A stretch of DNA of 64,000 bases from Glandiceps talaboti (Eukaryota; Hemichordata; Enteropneusta; Spengelidae), in contig NC_135556.1 of assembly GCF_964340395.1 (NCBI RefSeq), positions 22,579,723-22,643,722 on the forward strand. The letters run 5' to 3'. Shown here piece after piece: positions 37,396 to 50,800 of the stretch (the first letter of the stretch is position 1; every line of letters begins with the position of its first letter). Under the pieces are notes generated by a model that had not been told where the DNA came from, did not search any database, and saw only the letters and a program-made list of their open reading frames with translations. Both the position numbers and the translations under genes were made by a program.

Positions 37396-39829
37396 GTAGT
37401 TTACTTCTGACAGAATGTAGAATCTACTTTGTTTTATTTGACAGAATAGTTCCAATACCTTCTGTCAGCTAGTGGCTGCCATGTCAGATGGTTCTATTCA
37501 CTTGCAATATATACAGAACAATACAAGTTGTACTTATCGTAGCTCTAAATTTGGGGTAATGATGGTATTTTGAAAAAAAACCCAGTTCTGATGTAAGAAA
37601 CTCCTATAGTTGATGTGTGTGATCTATTTGTTTGAATCAAGTCACACCAACCCTATGTAATGACTTTACCGTTACTACTCTTATAGATGTTAGTTGCTTA
37701 ATGTCAGTAAATTCTTACTTATACATAAATGTAGTAGCAAAGTAATAAGCAGGACCAGAAGTAATGCTTTAGTATTACTATATATTTCCATCGCTGAGGG
37801 CGCTGTTCACTTGTATGCTCAGCAACTGTCAAATTGTTGAGTTCAATACTTTGTATTTTCTATAATCGGCAGCAGAAATAGGGTGTTGTTGTAATTGTAG
37901 GTTCAATGCTAATTAGGCTGTAGTTTTGTGCAAAACTTTGGCGAGGTAAGTCTTAAGAGGTGTGTTATTCACAAACGTGTCTTGCCTATGGTGAATAGAT
38001 GAAAGTGTAGAATTGACTCTGTGTTGTGCATTGATGCTCTGTCATCAACAGACTTCTCTGTGTTTCTCGGTATTACATTCCATGCCTGTATTGTGTGAAA
38101 AGGTAACTGATCTCTCTGTTTTGATATTGTGAGAGGTAAAATATGTGTTACAGTTGTGTGAATAAGTGGTAAATGAGAATGTATTAATTTGTACTTGAAC
38201 ACAATATCAGTACAACATGATTCACTCTCTTTACCCAAATTCACATTGTTTCATGTCATATCTTATACAAAAAATGTTTATTTTTCATGAAAAAACAGTG
38301 TTTCCTTACAGAGATTTATATCTCTTCTGTCAAAGTTATATGGTTGCATATCAAAAATTTATAAGTCAATTATTTCCTGGTAATATTCCATATTTCCTCA
38401 GATTGGTGCCAAAGACATGATAATCTTTCCAATGTGATTACTGATTATCGTTTTGGTTGACTTGATAGCTTTAAAGACTTTCTCTGAGATTTCAAAGTTA
38501 TGAATAAGTGTGCAAGTGCATGCTATGCTGTGTTTTGTCTTGTGCAGTTTCTTACAGCATGTTATTGCACTGTGCTTGGGTGATTAAAAACAAAAGATTA
38601 GAGATTTGAATGTGTGAGGGCGCTCTTTGAGACTGAGAGGTCAGTGGTTTTCAACTTGCATGCCTGTCATATATTTCATTAAATATGTGACGAAGGATGT
38701 TGCCTATTGCTTTGAGGTTTGAGTCTTAATTTCTAGTTTTCAAATCATGTTTTCAGTTGAATGGAAATGGAAGAAAGACTTCACCAACCACTGTATTTAG
38801 GTGTGGTCAAAATAGCTGATACTCAATCATAAAGAACTCGAGCAAGTTTGACTCAAGCACGGCATGGTGTAACCACTGAACCTATATTCTGGAGGGTTCA
38901 TTGTATAAAAATGATTTATGTAGGAGATATAGAACTAATTCTGAATATGGGAAAGGTTGAAAGATGGGGTAGCATATGATTGATGCTCGTGTGCATACTT
39001 TCTATTGTATTAATGTGTACAGATAATAAAAAAAATCATTTAGAGTGGGGTAACAAGTGATCCGTAGTACATTAATAATACATATATATTTCTTTTCTCA
39101 AACTATTGTGCTGCTGATGTTTTCAGTGTTACACAAATATATGTTGTCAGTTTATTTGAGAAATGGCTGATAATTGTCACAAGTTAGCTATGCTGTTGAC
39201 TTCAAATTAACAAATTGACTATTATGCTGGAATGTTTGTGAACATACTCAAAATCAGTGAAAAAAAATATTGATGTATTTTTCACCCAGTTCAAATTGAT
39301 ATGATTGGTGATGGTGATTGGTAAATTTGGTGGACATTAATTCTTAGAACGACATTTCAGCACAAATTTACACATTTTAGATATTTTTATTGTTAATTCA
39401 TTGCATACCAAGCAGCTCAATATTAAAATATTACATTATACAGAATCCTTTGGCAGCTGTAGATGACATTATTCCAACAAACAGCGCCCTCTATCACCTA
39501 TAAATATGTTTGCCTAGAGAGCTCCATTTCTTGTTTTGTTTCATAGATATTGTTTCGCTCCATGGTTTATTTTCATTTGCCTAAAGGGTCCTATCAAAGG
39601 CCCTCTATCATAGAGGGGCTGTGATCCTATAAATCAGTTTTCTCCACGATTCATTTCTATTTGCTAAGTCTTGTTTATCAATTTTGCCTAGAGGGTGCTA
39701 TTTGTTGGAAAAAACCTCCAACTCATGAATTTCAACAGTCTACAGTCAACTATCCTTGGTGATCCTTCAGTAGGGTTTCCTATAATTAACTGAATACCCC
39801 AAATGAAAATCAATAGAATGATTGTGAAT

Positions 39830-39858
39830 GAATGAATGAATGAATGAATGAATGATGA
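39830..39858. repeat. (GAAT)n microsatellite
   Basis: Short run of gaatgaat. Confidence 0.8.
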
Positions 39859-40248
39859 ATTGTTTTTGACTTGCCAAACAAGTACTTATAAAATTGTATT
39901 ACTTGTCAAATAGTAGAATTCCATATCTGTACAAAGAATGTAAATCTAATGTATATTAAATTTCATTTATTCTTATCTTTGAATTTTTTCATGCCAAAGT
40001 ATTATATTTGCATATGAATTATTATATATGCCTACTGCAATTTACAGTTGTATGTAGATTATTACATTGAATTGTTGTAGAAGATATTAATTTATTAAAA
40101 ACACCTTGCTTATAGTCATGCTAAATGTATAGCAATGTAATGAATTGTTTAGTTTATTAGAAGGCAGTGTTAGTGACTTGGGTATGAATCGTATAGACTT
40201 TCCCAAGACAATAGGATTGTATTTGTTTTCATGTATACAACAATGGCT

Positions 40249-40486
40249 GTATGTATGTATGTATGTATGTATGTATGTATGTATGTATGTATGTATGTAT
40301 GTATGTATGTATGTATGTATGTATGTATGTATGTATGTATGTATGTATGTATGTATGTATGTATGTATGTATGTATGTATGTATGTATGTATGTATGTAT
40401 GTATGTATGTATGTATGTATGTATGTATGTATGTATGTATGTATGTATGTATGTATGTATGTATGTATGTATGTATGTATGTATGT
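40249..40486. repeat. (TATG)n microsatellite, about 59 units
   Basis: Essentially perfect 238-bp gtat run. The Met-Tyr-Val-Cys and Tyr-Ile-His-Thr open frames through it are artefacts. Confidence 0.98.
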
Positions 40487-43318
40487 TCTGTCATGAGTTA
40501 TTTCTGTTATAGGAGATACAATTTACAGCATGAGATCCCTTAGTATTAAGCTATGTAAGATAGTACAGCATTTTCAGTTTGAGAAAAATTATGATAGATG
40601 AACTGAGAAAAGTTTGATACCTTCAAAACTACGAGACCACACAAGTTACCCTTTGACATAGCTTTACATATAAAATACAGAAAACAGTTAAGCAGTCTTT
40701 GCTTTCAATGTTTTCATACTTTTACAATAAATTTGAACATCTCATCTCAGAAACACTGTGTGCTAGTTTCTATGTTGACTCTATGTCAGGGAAGCTCAAA
40801 CTGAAAACTTTCAGTTTTGAAGGATCAAATCTCAAGTCAAAACTGTGCTAGATATAGCAGCAAAACAGGCAACTATAATTTAATGAGAAAACTTAAATGT
40901 TGAAAGCTTTTGATATATTTATTATTCAAGGTGCAATTTGATATAATTTTGACATTGTCTATCATTACTAGTAGTAGAAGGGAGACATAATCGTGTTACC
41001 ATACAATTGCTACAACAAAAATTTATTTCATTTTATGGTTGATCCAAATAGTGGAAATCATGTCGATGAAAAATACATCTGTAATTGTTTGAACGTTTCT
41101 CGTAAGTATGTGATGTTTAAATTTCATTCATTGTGTTTTGATGCTTTTGAAAAGTTGGTTTTACAATGTACTATAACCACACCTTCTTCACAACTTGAAT
41201 AATCTGACTTCATACTGTACATATGACAATCAACACCAAACTGACATAACTACTGTACAAGCTTGTCTTCCACTGTTCTGTGGACAGCTCTTAGACTAAA
41301 TACCAAAGACTTAGATTTTGGAGATTTTTGTAAATTTTGTGTGAACTTGTAGAGTGTATGCAATGTAGGAAGGACTGTATTACCATTCTCTTGGAGGGGG
41401 ATTTGTAGAAGTTCAGTTGATATGTGATGCAGTGGAAACAATCACCAGAGGATGACACCGACTTGAGATGTCTTTATAACTAGTTTCCAACCAGGGAGAC
41501 TTGTCATGTACAAGTAATACCATTCATACAATCCAGACATATTTTTGTGCTGTCACAGAAATATTACAGTCTATTGTTAATACTGCAAACAATATCATGA
41601 AAGTTCACCTAGCCAAGATTATCAACTATTAGCTCTGACCACTAATCTTTTAGTGGTTTGAGCTATTAGTAATGGTACAAGTGATTTTCCATTGTATCTT
41701 GTACAGAGATAAATTGTCATGTTAGTCATATTATATTGTACTCTCTCTAAAGTTATTGCCATGGTTATGAATCTCCACAGTATACAACAGCAACAAACAA
41801 AAAAGTTTGGTACTTAAGTATGAAATAGGTTATATTCCTGTCATGAATGATGGCACAGTTGTTACTTTAATAATGCCATCTATATCGGCATCATTCAAGC
41901 AGAAGTGTTTTTTTAGGAGTTGTAATGAAAAATGAAAACTTGTGTCATGGCAGATGTCTAGTACTGTATTGAACTGGCTGCCTTAAGCTGCTAGTTAGGA
42001 ATATAGCCTATTTGATCATTGGAAGCTTAAATGACATTTTTCTTGTGCTTTCTGTTGGTGTGTATGAAATGTACCATTGACTGATTGCTGTGTGGGTACA
42101 CTGCTTTGTTTGGTCTTCTTGCATTTATTTGTTTTAAACACATTATATATATACGTAACAGAAATGACATTGTCATTGAAAAAGTGTAAATGAAGAATTT
42201 CTGAGTGGTTGATTGATAAAACAAAACTACAAAAAATACAACGAATGTGTGATCACAAATGAATTGTGTTCTTGTACATGTACTATTATTATTATTATTC
42301 AAAGCCTCTTCAGCAAGATATTGTACGCAGTGATTTTTATTTGTCATGTTAGTTTTTGTTGGGTCTACTGAAGTTGTACATGAAGTGTTAAACTTGATAC
42401 AACGTGATCATCAGACATCTCAACAGTGAACAAATCCAAAGCTTAAAATGACTTTGTTTTGCTGAAAGTGAAGAACTTACTTTTTCTATATATAAGCAAC
42501 CAGAAGACATGTTCTACAACATTGGTTTTTGTTGATAACAACATAAGCGTAATCTTGTCTAGCTTCCTAGGTGATGATAGAGAAAAAGCCAGACAGCATC
42601 AACTTCCCAGTTTGAATGTTCAGAATTTCAAAAGGTGAAATGTGTACTCGCCTCTCCAAAACATCTCTAATGCAACAGCAGTGTTGCTTTTGAAATTTTG
42701 AGTGTTATATTGACATTTTTTTTACAAACGTCTGTACTTACCGCAGACAATCCTGTATTACATGTACCAACTTGCTCGTTATTTTCATGATGGAAATATG
42801 CATATACAACTTTTGGTCATTGCAAATTGAAATACCCATATTGCCCCCAAAGAAAACTCATACATATTATAGTTGCTTTTTGTTCAAAAGATTAATGTAT
42901 GCTGCCATAAATATATTAATTTAATTGTACCTTACTGCTAATTAAGAAAAAAAATAAAATAAAATCCATGAACTTACTTATTGTAATTTATTCATTATGT
43001 TGCTGTAGAGGTTTTTCAGAGAAATAAAATGTAAGAACATAGTTGATTCTTGTTCTTGTCTTGGGTGATGTATGTTGATACTGTAAGGGAGGTTTCACAC
43101 TAGAAAAGATGTGTACACTCTGTGGCCATTCTAGTTGTAATCTGAAATTGCAAAATAAATGTGACCAGTTTATGACGACTGTCAGGTTCAAACAGCATGG
43201 TTTCTGTGTCTACTTACTGACTTTTTAGAGTTGTAACTTTAACAGCTTTGCTTAATAATCGAGTAAGAGCCACATTGCTGTCAATATTAGCAACAATGGC
43301 CTAGATAAAATTCTATGT

Positions 43319-43476
<158 letters not shown>

Positions 43477-44505
43477 CAAAACTTCACTTACAGGAAGTAC
43501 CAAAATGAAAACTGTAGCCATTTTATTTTTGAACAAAAAGCTTTATTTTTAATGTTTCTTCATACAATGACCCCATATTATCTCAATTGAAACAAAATAA
43601 GGCAACTATGAAGACAATACATAGCACTGAAATCTTACAGGGGGCTTATCTTATTGAAATATTACTGCAAATATGGTATCTTTACAAAACTCTTATGTCT
43701 TATTTACTCAAAGCTGGTATCTTCTAGTATCTTGTGTTTTCTCTCTCTCACTATTTCTTCCCTATCTTCCTCACAATGAAATATCCTGCTAGTAGTAAAC
43801 ACTGGGAACAATCCATACGGAGTATGTGAGATAGGTAGAAAAAAAAAGCATTTTACATTCAGGTTTGTTCAAATATTTGTATGCGCCACCCCTTAGACAG
43901 CAGGGTAGTTTATATTTGTACATTGGACAATAGAGTGAAGACTACCATTTATTGATTCCTTGAGTGCATATTTGAACTTGATATTATTACAACAAAGGTT
44001 TGTTTTTTTTAGCAATATCTTAATCTCTGAAAAATAAGAAGTATACTATTTCATAATCTTTTGGTTAAATGAAGGGTATGCCTCTCCTGTAAAACAGCAC
44101 AGGACTGAGGTCACGACAATTCAAAAGTTATAAACATACGGCCAGGCTGGGCCTAAAACATCCATTACCCTGCATGGACTATTTGCCTTTAAAACAAAAC
44201 TAAAAATCTGTCACTAGAAATATATCACTAGCAGTAAAACAGAGTGTCATTTCTGTGAACTTCGTAAAGGGTGTAACAGTGATACAAATATCAACTGAAC
44301 TAAAAATGAAAATGGTGTGATATTTCTTACACATGTGGTGCTGTTATCAGCCATACTCTTTCTTTAAAATAAATATCTGGAATTTACAAGCATTAAAGAA
44401 ACAAAAGCTTAAAAAATGTAGAGATACACATATGTACAAGTTGTGAAAACTTACGTACATGTTGATCACGCAATGATAGAAATTATTAACCTCAATTTAT
44501 CTAAT

Positions 44506-44880
44506 GAGACCTGAGGTCAGAGGTTACTCTGACCTCACTAAGAAAGTTATTGGAGGTCAGATCTTACTTACAATTAGAAATAAATACAGATAGGTTACCC
44601 AAGTATTATGTTTTGGTAATTATCAAAGGTCAGACTTTACAGTTGACATTTGGACAAGAATCAAAGGCCTGAGGTGATCTGCCATATTTTGATACTTATC
44701 AAAGGTCAGAGGTTACCAATGACATTTGGATAAGTATCAAAGGTCAGAGGTTACCTGCCATATTTGGATTGCTATCTATAATGACAGGTTACCTACTGTA
44801 TTTGAATTGTTATCTGTGGTCAAAGGTTACATAAACATCATACTAGGAAAGTCATCTGAGGTCACACCATATTTGGAAAG
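44506..44880. repeat. Degenerate tandem repeat rich in AGGTCA
   Basis: 'aggtcagaggttac' and variants recur near 44516, 44551, 44626, 44703, 44740, 44820 and 44861. They alternate with 'catatttggat' and 'gataagtatcaa' blocks. Spacing varies between about 35 and 80 bp. Confidence 0.72.
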
Positions 44881-45760
44881 TCATGAATATTCATGATGCA
44901 TATCTCATCAGACAGGTACATTATTTACATGTACAGTACTTCAAAAGATAAATTCTGCAAAAGTACTTTTTTATTTATGAAAAATCATTTTGAAATCAAT
45001 TTAAGAAAATTTTGCTCTTTTAAAAAAAAAAATTTCTGCAGATTTTTCAACATTAAAAGTGAAACAACAACTCTATACATTTGGTGAATATGATTACATA
45101 TTGAAGCATTCACATAACCAGTTTGTAGCCTATAGATTTACAACAACTACTACACTAACATACCAAACAGATGCAAAAAAACACGCATTTTACCTATTTC
45201 TTCATGATGTACACAATGTCAAACAATTTCAGAAAGACTAGATATTTATATTTTTTTAAAATGTAAATAGAAAATTGTGCAAAGGTCCCATTTAATTGCC
45301 ACTGGAAGAACTTTGCAACTTCACAAGAAGATGATGTGAGCATGCTTACAAAGTATATTGTGATTGGTCATTTTTGAATACAAATATAAAATTTGCATAT
45401 TCAAATTTGAAAGACCAAATATGTCACTCTCACTACAAGATGCTTCACATCACCAATCACATCTGAGATTACATTTCAAATGCTAACATATTACACTACC
45501 GAGACCTTTTTTCATGAAATTACAGCTTTTGATTTGTCTTGAGTATTCTCTCCTTTGACTTCTGAATTAAGTTACCAAGGCAAAGAAGAGATGGAAAAAC
45601 ATTAACTGATCGGTCATTGGTTGAACAATGTACACTACAATACTTATAACATAGAAAGCACCTTGCAGTAGAGAAAGAAACAGAAAATCTCTGCAGACAT
45701 AAACTTGGGATGACATTTTCCAAGATATCAGACAAAAAGCAAATACCCCACTGATATTCA

Positions 45761-45762
<2 letters not shown>

Positions 45763-45792
<30 letters not shown>

Positions 45793-45838
45793 TGCACGCA
45801 TGTATGTATGTATGTACGTACACACACACATACATTCA
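45763..45838. repeat. (CA)n / (TATG)n / (ACGT) compound microsatellite
   Basis: CA run, then catgcacgcatgtatgtatg and gtacgtacacacac. Confidence 0.9.
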
Positions 45839-46385
45839 CAATACACATCTCTCAAGGGCTTATCATAAATTTTGATTTACAGCAGTTAATTTTCAACACA
45901 AATTTTCAGCATGTCAGAAAAAAGGTGGAATTTCAAAGTGGAATGGAAATAAAAGGATCAATAAGATACACTATACAGTTCCCTGTACTCCAATAATCAT
46001 TGCACTTAAAGAAGATAAGTCAACCCACACTCACAACTAAAACACCCTCTTATTGGTTTGCATGATCGAAAAGCCATTGTCATTTTATGGATCAGCTAAT
46101 CAGAAGAGGTCATCCACTTGTGGTGCAGTTTGACTGCAAAGATGTCTGGACTATCAATCATTATCTACTACAATGTATCTGTTTCAACTGCATTTGTGAA
46201 CATATCCTGTTTAGAAAATCTTATGTTTTTGTTTACAAAACTTACAAACTGTGACAGCACAAATGATATCAACATAAGGAATGTAGATGGCATGGGCAAA
46301 ATATAGCAAATGCACATTGGTCCTGAAGTTCATTGACACATATCGATCAAATGGGCAAGAAGGTAATAAATCACACCATTACTTA

Positions 46386-46433
46386 GTTTCATCATAGACC
46401 CTACACGAGGTCGTGTAGGGTCTATGGTTTCAT
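46386..46433. mobile_element. Micro-palindrome with 7-bp flanking duplication, copy 2
   Basis: The 34-bp perfect palindrome (46393-46426; arm CATAGACCCTACACGA, two-base centre) is flanked by gtttcat on both sides (46386-46392 and 46427-46433). It looks like a very short inverted-repeat insertion with a target-site duplication. Confidence 0.62.
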
Positions 46434-46678
46434 TGTAAGCCTAGGGATATCAGTTTTAGTCTTACAACAGGCTACTTTCAAATGTAAAACTCAATAATCA
46501 AAATAGCCTGCAATTGGTGAACTCACTTTTATCGAAAGTCACCATTACTATATTTTGTCTAATACTTATTTTGTGTGATATTTGCTGTGATAGTGTCCAT
46601 GTTTAATATGGAAAGCATTATTTGATATGGTTGCTTTTATCTACATGTAATTTGTACATTTCATTCTTTGATGATTTA

Positions 46679-47036
46679 AAGTGGCCATATGGATGAGGAT
46701 TGGATATTTATTTTGGATTTTAATTTACAAACCAATTTTATCATGGCATCCTCCTTGAAAAATCAATGTGAAACAACATATGCCAAGTCCTTCTTCGTAA
46801 CTCAAAAAATTGCAAAACGTAATAAAGGTGTAAAATGCTTGTTATTGTACGTACAATAACAAAACTTTTTACATCTTTTTTTTTTTTAAATTTTTCGCAG
46901 TGTATTGAGTTTAATACAAACAAGGACTTGAACAATGTTGTTTCACATTGATTTTTCAAGTAGGAAGCCATGATAAAATTGGTTTGTAAATTAAAAATCC
47001 AAAATAAATATCCAATCCTCATCCATATGTCCACTT
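46679..47036. mobile_element. Foldback (MITE-like) element, family 1 copy 2
   Basis: The element starts aagtggccatatggatgagg and ends cctcatccatatgtccactt. The arms are near-perfect inverted repeats of about 100 bp, around a core with 'gttattgtacgtacaataac'. It is the better preserved copy of the family also seen at 660-1008. It is non-coding and lies in the 3' flank of the SLAIN-like gene. Confidence 0.82.
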
Positions 47037-47210
47037 GAACTTCACAATGTTTAACAGGTGATGTGTAAATTGTGAAAATAACTTATCATTAATGAAAATT
47101 CTGTATAAACTTTCCAAGTGCCTTAATTTTGTATTTTAGAAACACTTGAGTTCACTAAGTTTCTATCAAATCTGAATATCTTATATTGATAATTATTAAG
47201 GCGTCCTTAT

Positions 47211-47216
47211 TTTATT
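47211..47216 (-). terminator. Possible polyadenylation signal of SLAIN-like gene
   Basis: AATAAA on the - strand (gccAATAAAataag) about 575 nt after the stop codon. It is one of several AATAAA sites, so its use is only a guess. Confidence 0.25.
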
Positions 47217-47789
47217 GGCAGTCTTGAAGGGCGCCCTCAATAGGTAAACACAATGCATGCCTTTTGACTGCTCTAATCTTGACACAAGAACAAGACACAC
47301 CTTGATCCACATTTCAAAATGCTTCCAGGGATTATCAGCAGTTGCTCTCTAACACAGTGCATGTTCCCAACAGCAAAGGGAATAGACAAAACAAGAATGT
47401 AGACACCTATAGATGCTCTTGTGTCAAGCACAGTATACTCAAACGCATGCATGAGCTTAGCACTGAAGTACACCATACCCTCACGCTTCATGACTGTTGT
47501 AACCATCCTACAAACTTGTCTGCATGTCACTATAAATATATCAGTTTTTATCTGTTTGGAAATAAGAACTTACCAACTGCCCTAAAACCCTTACCCTAAT
47601 TTATAATTTAACCCACATGATTCTATCATATAAACAAATTCTGTAACCCTTACATTAAACTGCTTTCCACCCCACATCTTAATGAGAATTAACAAACCCA
47701 ACATGGCAAACCATTGGGTTGTTTTAAAACTAACTCTTTTTCAGGGGTGGCAAGGTTTCCTCTTCACTGGAGTACTGTACAAAAAACAT

Positions 47790-47862
47790 TTAGAAACACC
47801 CTTCTTTCCAACTTTCATCCCTAGTCCGATGTTCGCTTAATCCACTTCTTGGTATTGAGGTG
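47790..47862 (-). CDS. SLAIN1/2-like: SLAIN-like exon H, terminal coding exon
   Basis: Acceptor 'attttttttcag' precedes 47862; the frame enters in phase 2 and ends at TAA (47792-47790). It encodes TSIPRSGLSEHRTRDESWKE then GCF and stop. It matches the end of vertebrate SLAIN2 and contains another [ST]-x-I-P motif. In the competing frame the exon would end earlier at TAG; phase with exon G and the family C-terminus decide against that. Confidence 0.9.
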
Positions 47863-50800
47863 CTGAAAAAAATGAACAGGTTAGAGTTAGTAACAACAAA
47901 GACTAGCTGAGTTCAGATATCAGAGTTAGTATATACTATATAACATAGACTAGCTGAGTTCAGATATCAGAGTTATATCACGCTATGTTTTATACAGCAA
48001 ATACTAGCTGAGTTCAGATATCATGCTGTTTTATACAGCAAATACTAGCTGAGTTCAGACATCATGCTATGTTTTATACAGCAAATACTAGCTGAGTTCA
48101 GACATCATGCTATGTTTTATACAGCAAATACTAGCTGAGTTCAGACATCATGCTATGTTTTATACAGCAAATACTAGCTGAGTTCAGACATCATGCTATG
48201 TTTTATACAGCAAATACTAGCTGAGTTCAGATATCATGCTATGTTTTATACAGCAATTACTAGCTGAGTTCAGATATCATGCTATGTTTTATACAGCAAA
48301 TACTAGCTGAGTTCAGACATCATGCTATGTTTTATACAGCAAATACTAGCTGAGTTCAGACATCATGCTATGTTTTATACAGCAAATACTAGCTGAGTTC
48401 AGACATCATGCTATGTTTTATACAGCAAATACTAGCTGAGTTCAGATATCATGCTATGTTTTATACAGCAAATACTAGCTGAGTTCAGACATCATGCTAT
48501 GTTTTATACAGCAAATACTAGCTGAGTTCAGATATCATGCTATGCTTTATACAGCAAATACTAGCTGAGTTCAGATATCATGCTATGTTTTATACAGCAA
48601 ATACTAGCTGAGTTCAGACATCATGCTATGTTTTATACAGCAAATACTAGCTGAGTTCAGACATCATGCTATGTTTTATACAGCAAATACTAGCTGAGTT
48701 CAGATATCATGCTATGTTTTATACAGCAAATACTAGCTGAGTTCAGATATCATGCTATGTTTTATACAGCAAATACTAGCTGAGTTCAGACATCATGCTA
48801 TGTTTTATACAGCAAATACTAGCTGAATTCAGACATCATGCTATGTTTTATACAGCAAATACTAGCTGAGTTCAGATATCATGCTATGTTTTATACAGCA
48901 AATACTAGCTGAGTTCAGATATCATGCTATGTTTTATACAGCAAATACTAGCTGAGTTCAGATATCAGAATTCTGTATCATACAAGTACACTATAATTGA
49001 CAGTGATTGGATCAAAGACAAACAGAACAGAAAGTGACATGAGGAGTATAAACATGTATAAAAGTTTAGTGCTCTGAATGCATTTATTTATTTAGAGACA
49101 CATACATTTCCACAGCAACACAATATTTCTAACATTTTGCCCCCCCCCCCTTTTTTATTTTGGTGGATAAACAATTTTTGATTACTTTACTTACAGCCAC
49201 AACACTTTTCTGAGTAAACATATCATATTGCTTTGAAATTTATTTGTCGTCATTAACTAGGATCATTCAGAATTTACCAGTGAAACTGATTCCGTTTTAA
49301 TTTTGATTTATTTTGGTGTAAACAAGCCACAAAGCATCCATTTACAGTATCTTATACCCTACACAGGCCAAGTTATTGTCTCTGAACAGAAAATATGGAC
49401 TATATATCCTGGTCATTCTACATTATAAAAGTCAACACATTCCAAATCGCTAGTAATTTTCTAAAGATTTTCATGAATTTTGCTTCAGGAGGTATAATGC
49501 TATTATTTCCCCTATATTTTTTTATGAACTAATGGTTTGTCACTACTTGTCTGGCGATTCGTAGTAACAAGGCCCCTTAGGTCACTTTGGCTGAACAAAG
49601 ACAAATAGTGGGGACTAATATCTAATTGTCAAAATGTGTATGATACATGTCTGTCATCATTATGTCCAGGCAAAACAAATAGATTTGTCATGTCAATGAA
49701 GGGACAGTGCACAGTATAGTATTTTACCCACAACTCTATGATTTGTACTCTAAGACATTAAAATTCAGTCAAATCTCACAGTATTCTGTGAAAACATGTT
49801 TTGACATTTTTGATGGATAGTGTTGTTACTGATGAATTTCGGTATACTCATATACATCATTCAGATATCAAAATGATTCTTGGGTTGAAGGCGATTGTAA
49901 TTTTATTAATTTTTTTCATTTAACTTTCTTGAAAGACATTCAGAATATTTGCAAAGAAACCAAGGAAAATTGTCGCACCTGTTATGACTCCACCAAGGAT
50001 ATTGATTTTTCTGAATGGGTATAACAAAAGAAATTTACATGTTAACACTTTTTGTACAGACTGACTACCCAAGGTGGTGTGATTATTGATGTTGAAATTA
50101 CTTTATTCATAACATTATAATATTTACTTGATGGTACATTTTATCCTAAATTTGCAAATTTCATTGAAATTAGTAAGCATACTTGTGTTATATATTAGGC
50201 AAATATGATAGCGGCAGCTATGAAATATGGAACATTTAAGCATACAAATCGGCGCGAGTTGTGGGTAAAGGCTAAAGCACTATATACTGTGTGGTGATGA
50301 CGTTCATAGACAAGCACGTTAGATGGGTTATTGTAGTGATGTTTAGTTTTGAAAAATGTTGTATAACCAAGCATAAACCATGGACAGGCTAATATGAGGA
50401 ATGGTGTGGTATTCAGTTTTGCATAATATCATCAAATACCCAGGTGTAATCCATGGACAGGCTAATATGAGGAATGGTGTGGTATTCAGTTTTGCATAAT
50501 ATCATCAAATACCCAGGTGTAATCCATGGACAGGCTAATAAGAGGAATGGTGTGGTATTCAGTTTTGCATAATATCATCAAATACCCAGGTGTAATCCAT
50601 GCATAGGCAGATGAGAGGAATGATGGTGTTATTCCATCGTACATAATACCATATTGTGTGCCCCTTTCCCCCACAGGATAACCCATGGACAGGCCAATTA
50701 GAGGAGTGGTAGACTGTAATGGTATTTAGTTTTACATATTACTGTGTGCCCAGGTGTAAACCATGGCCAGGCCAATTAGTGAGGAGGAGTGTTGGTGGTG

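Noticed and set aside
40087-40543. Met-Tyr-Val-Cys and Tyr-Ile-His-Thr repeat proteins on both strands
   Set aside because: They are frames through a pure TATG microsatellite. The same applies to frames at 22529-22981, 28177-28602, 35086-35415, 43315-43590, 51545-52188, 59499-59814 and 60437-60766.
40993-41202. 69-codon open frame after the MTUS-like gene
   Set aside because: Short, no family resemblance, AT-rich codon use and no nearby exon structure.
47790-47862. Alternative reading of the last SLAIN exon ending KKWIKRTSD
   Set aside because: It requires a different entering phase than the exon G donor gives and loses the family C-terminus WKEGCF.
47900-48968. CRISPR-like array
   Set aside because: The units are contiguous with no unique spacers, and the genome is eukaryotic. 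It is a minisatellite.
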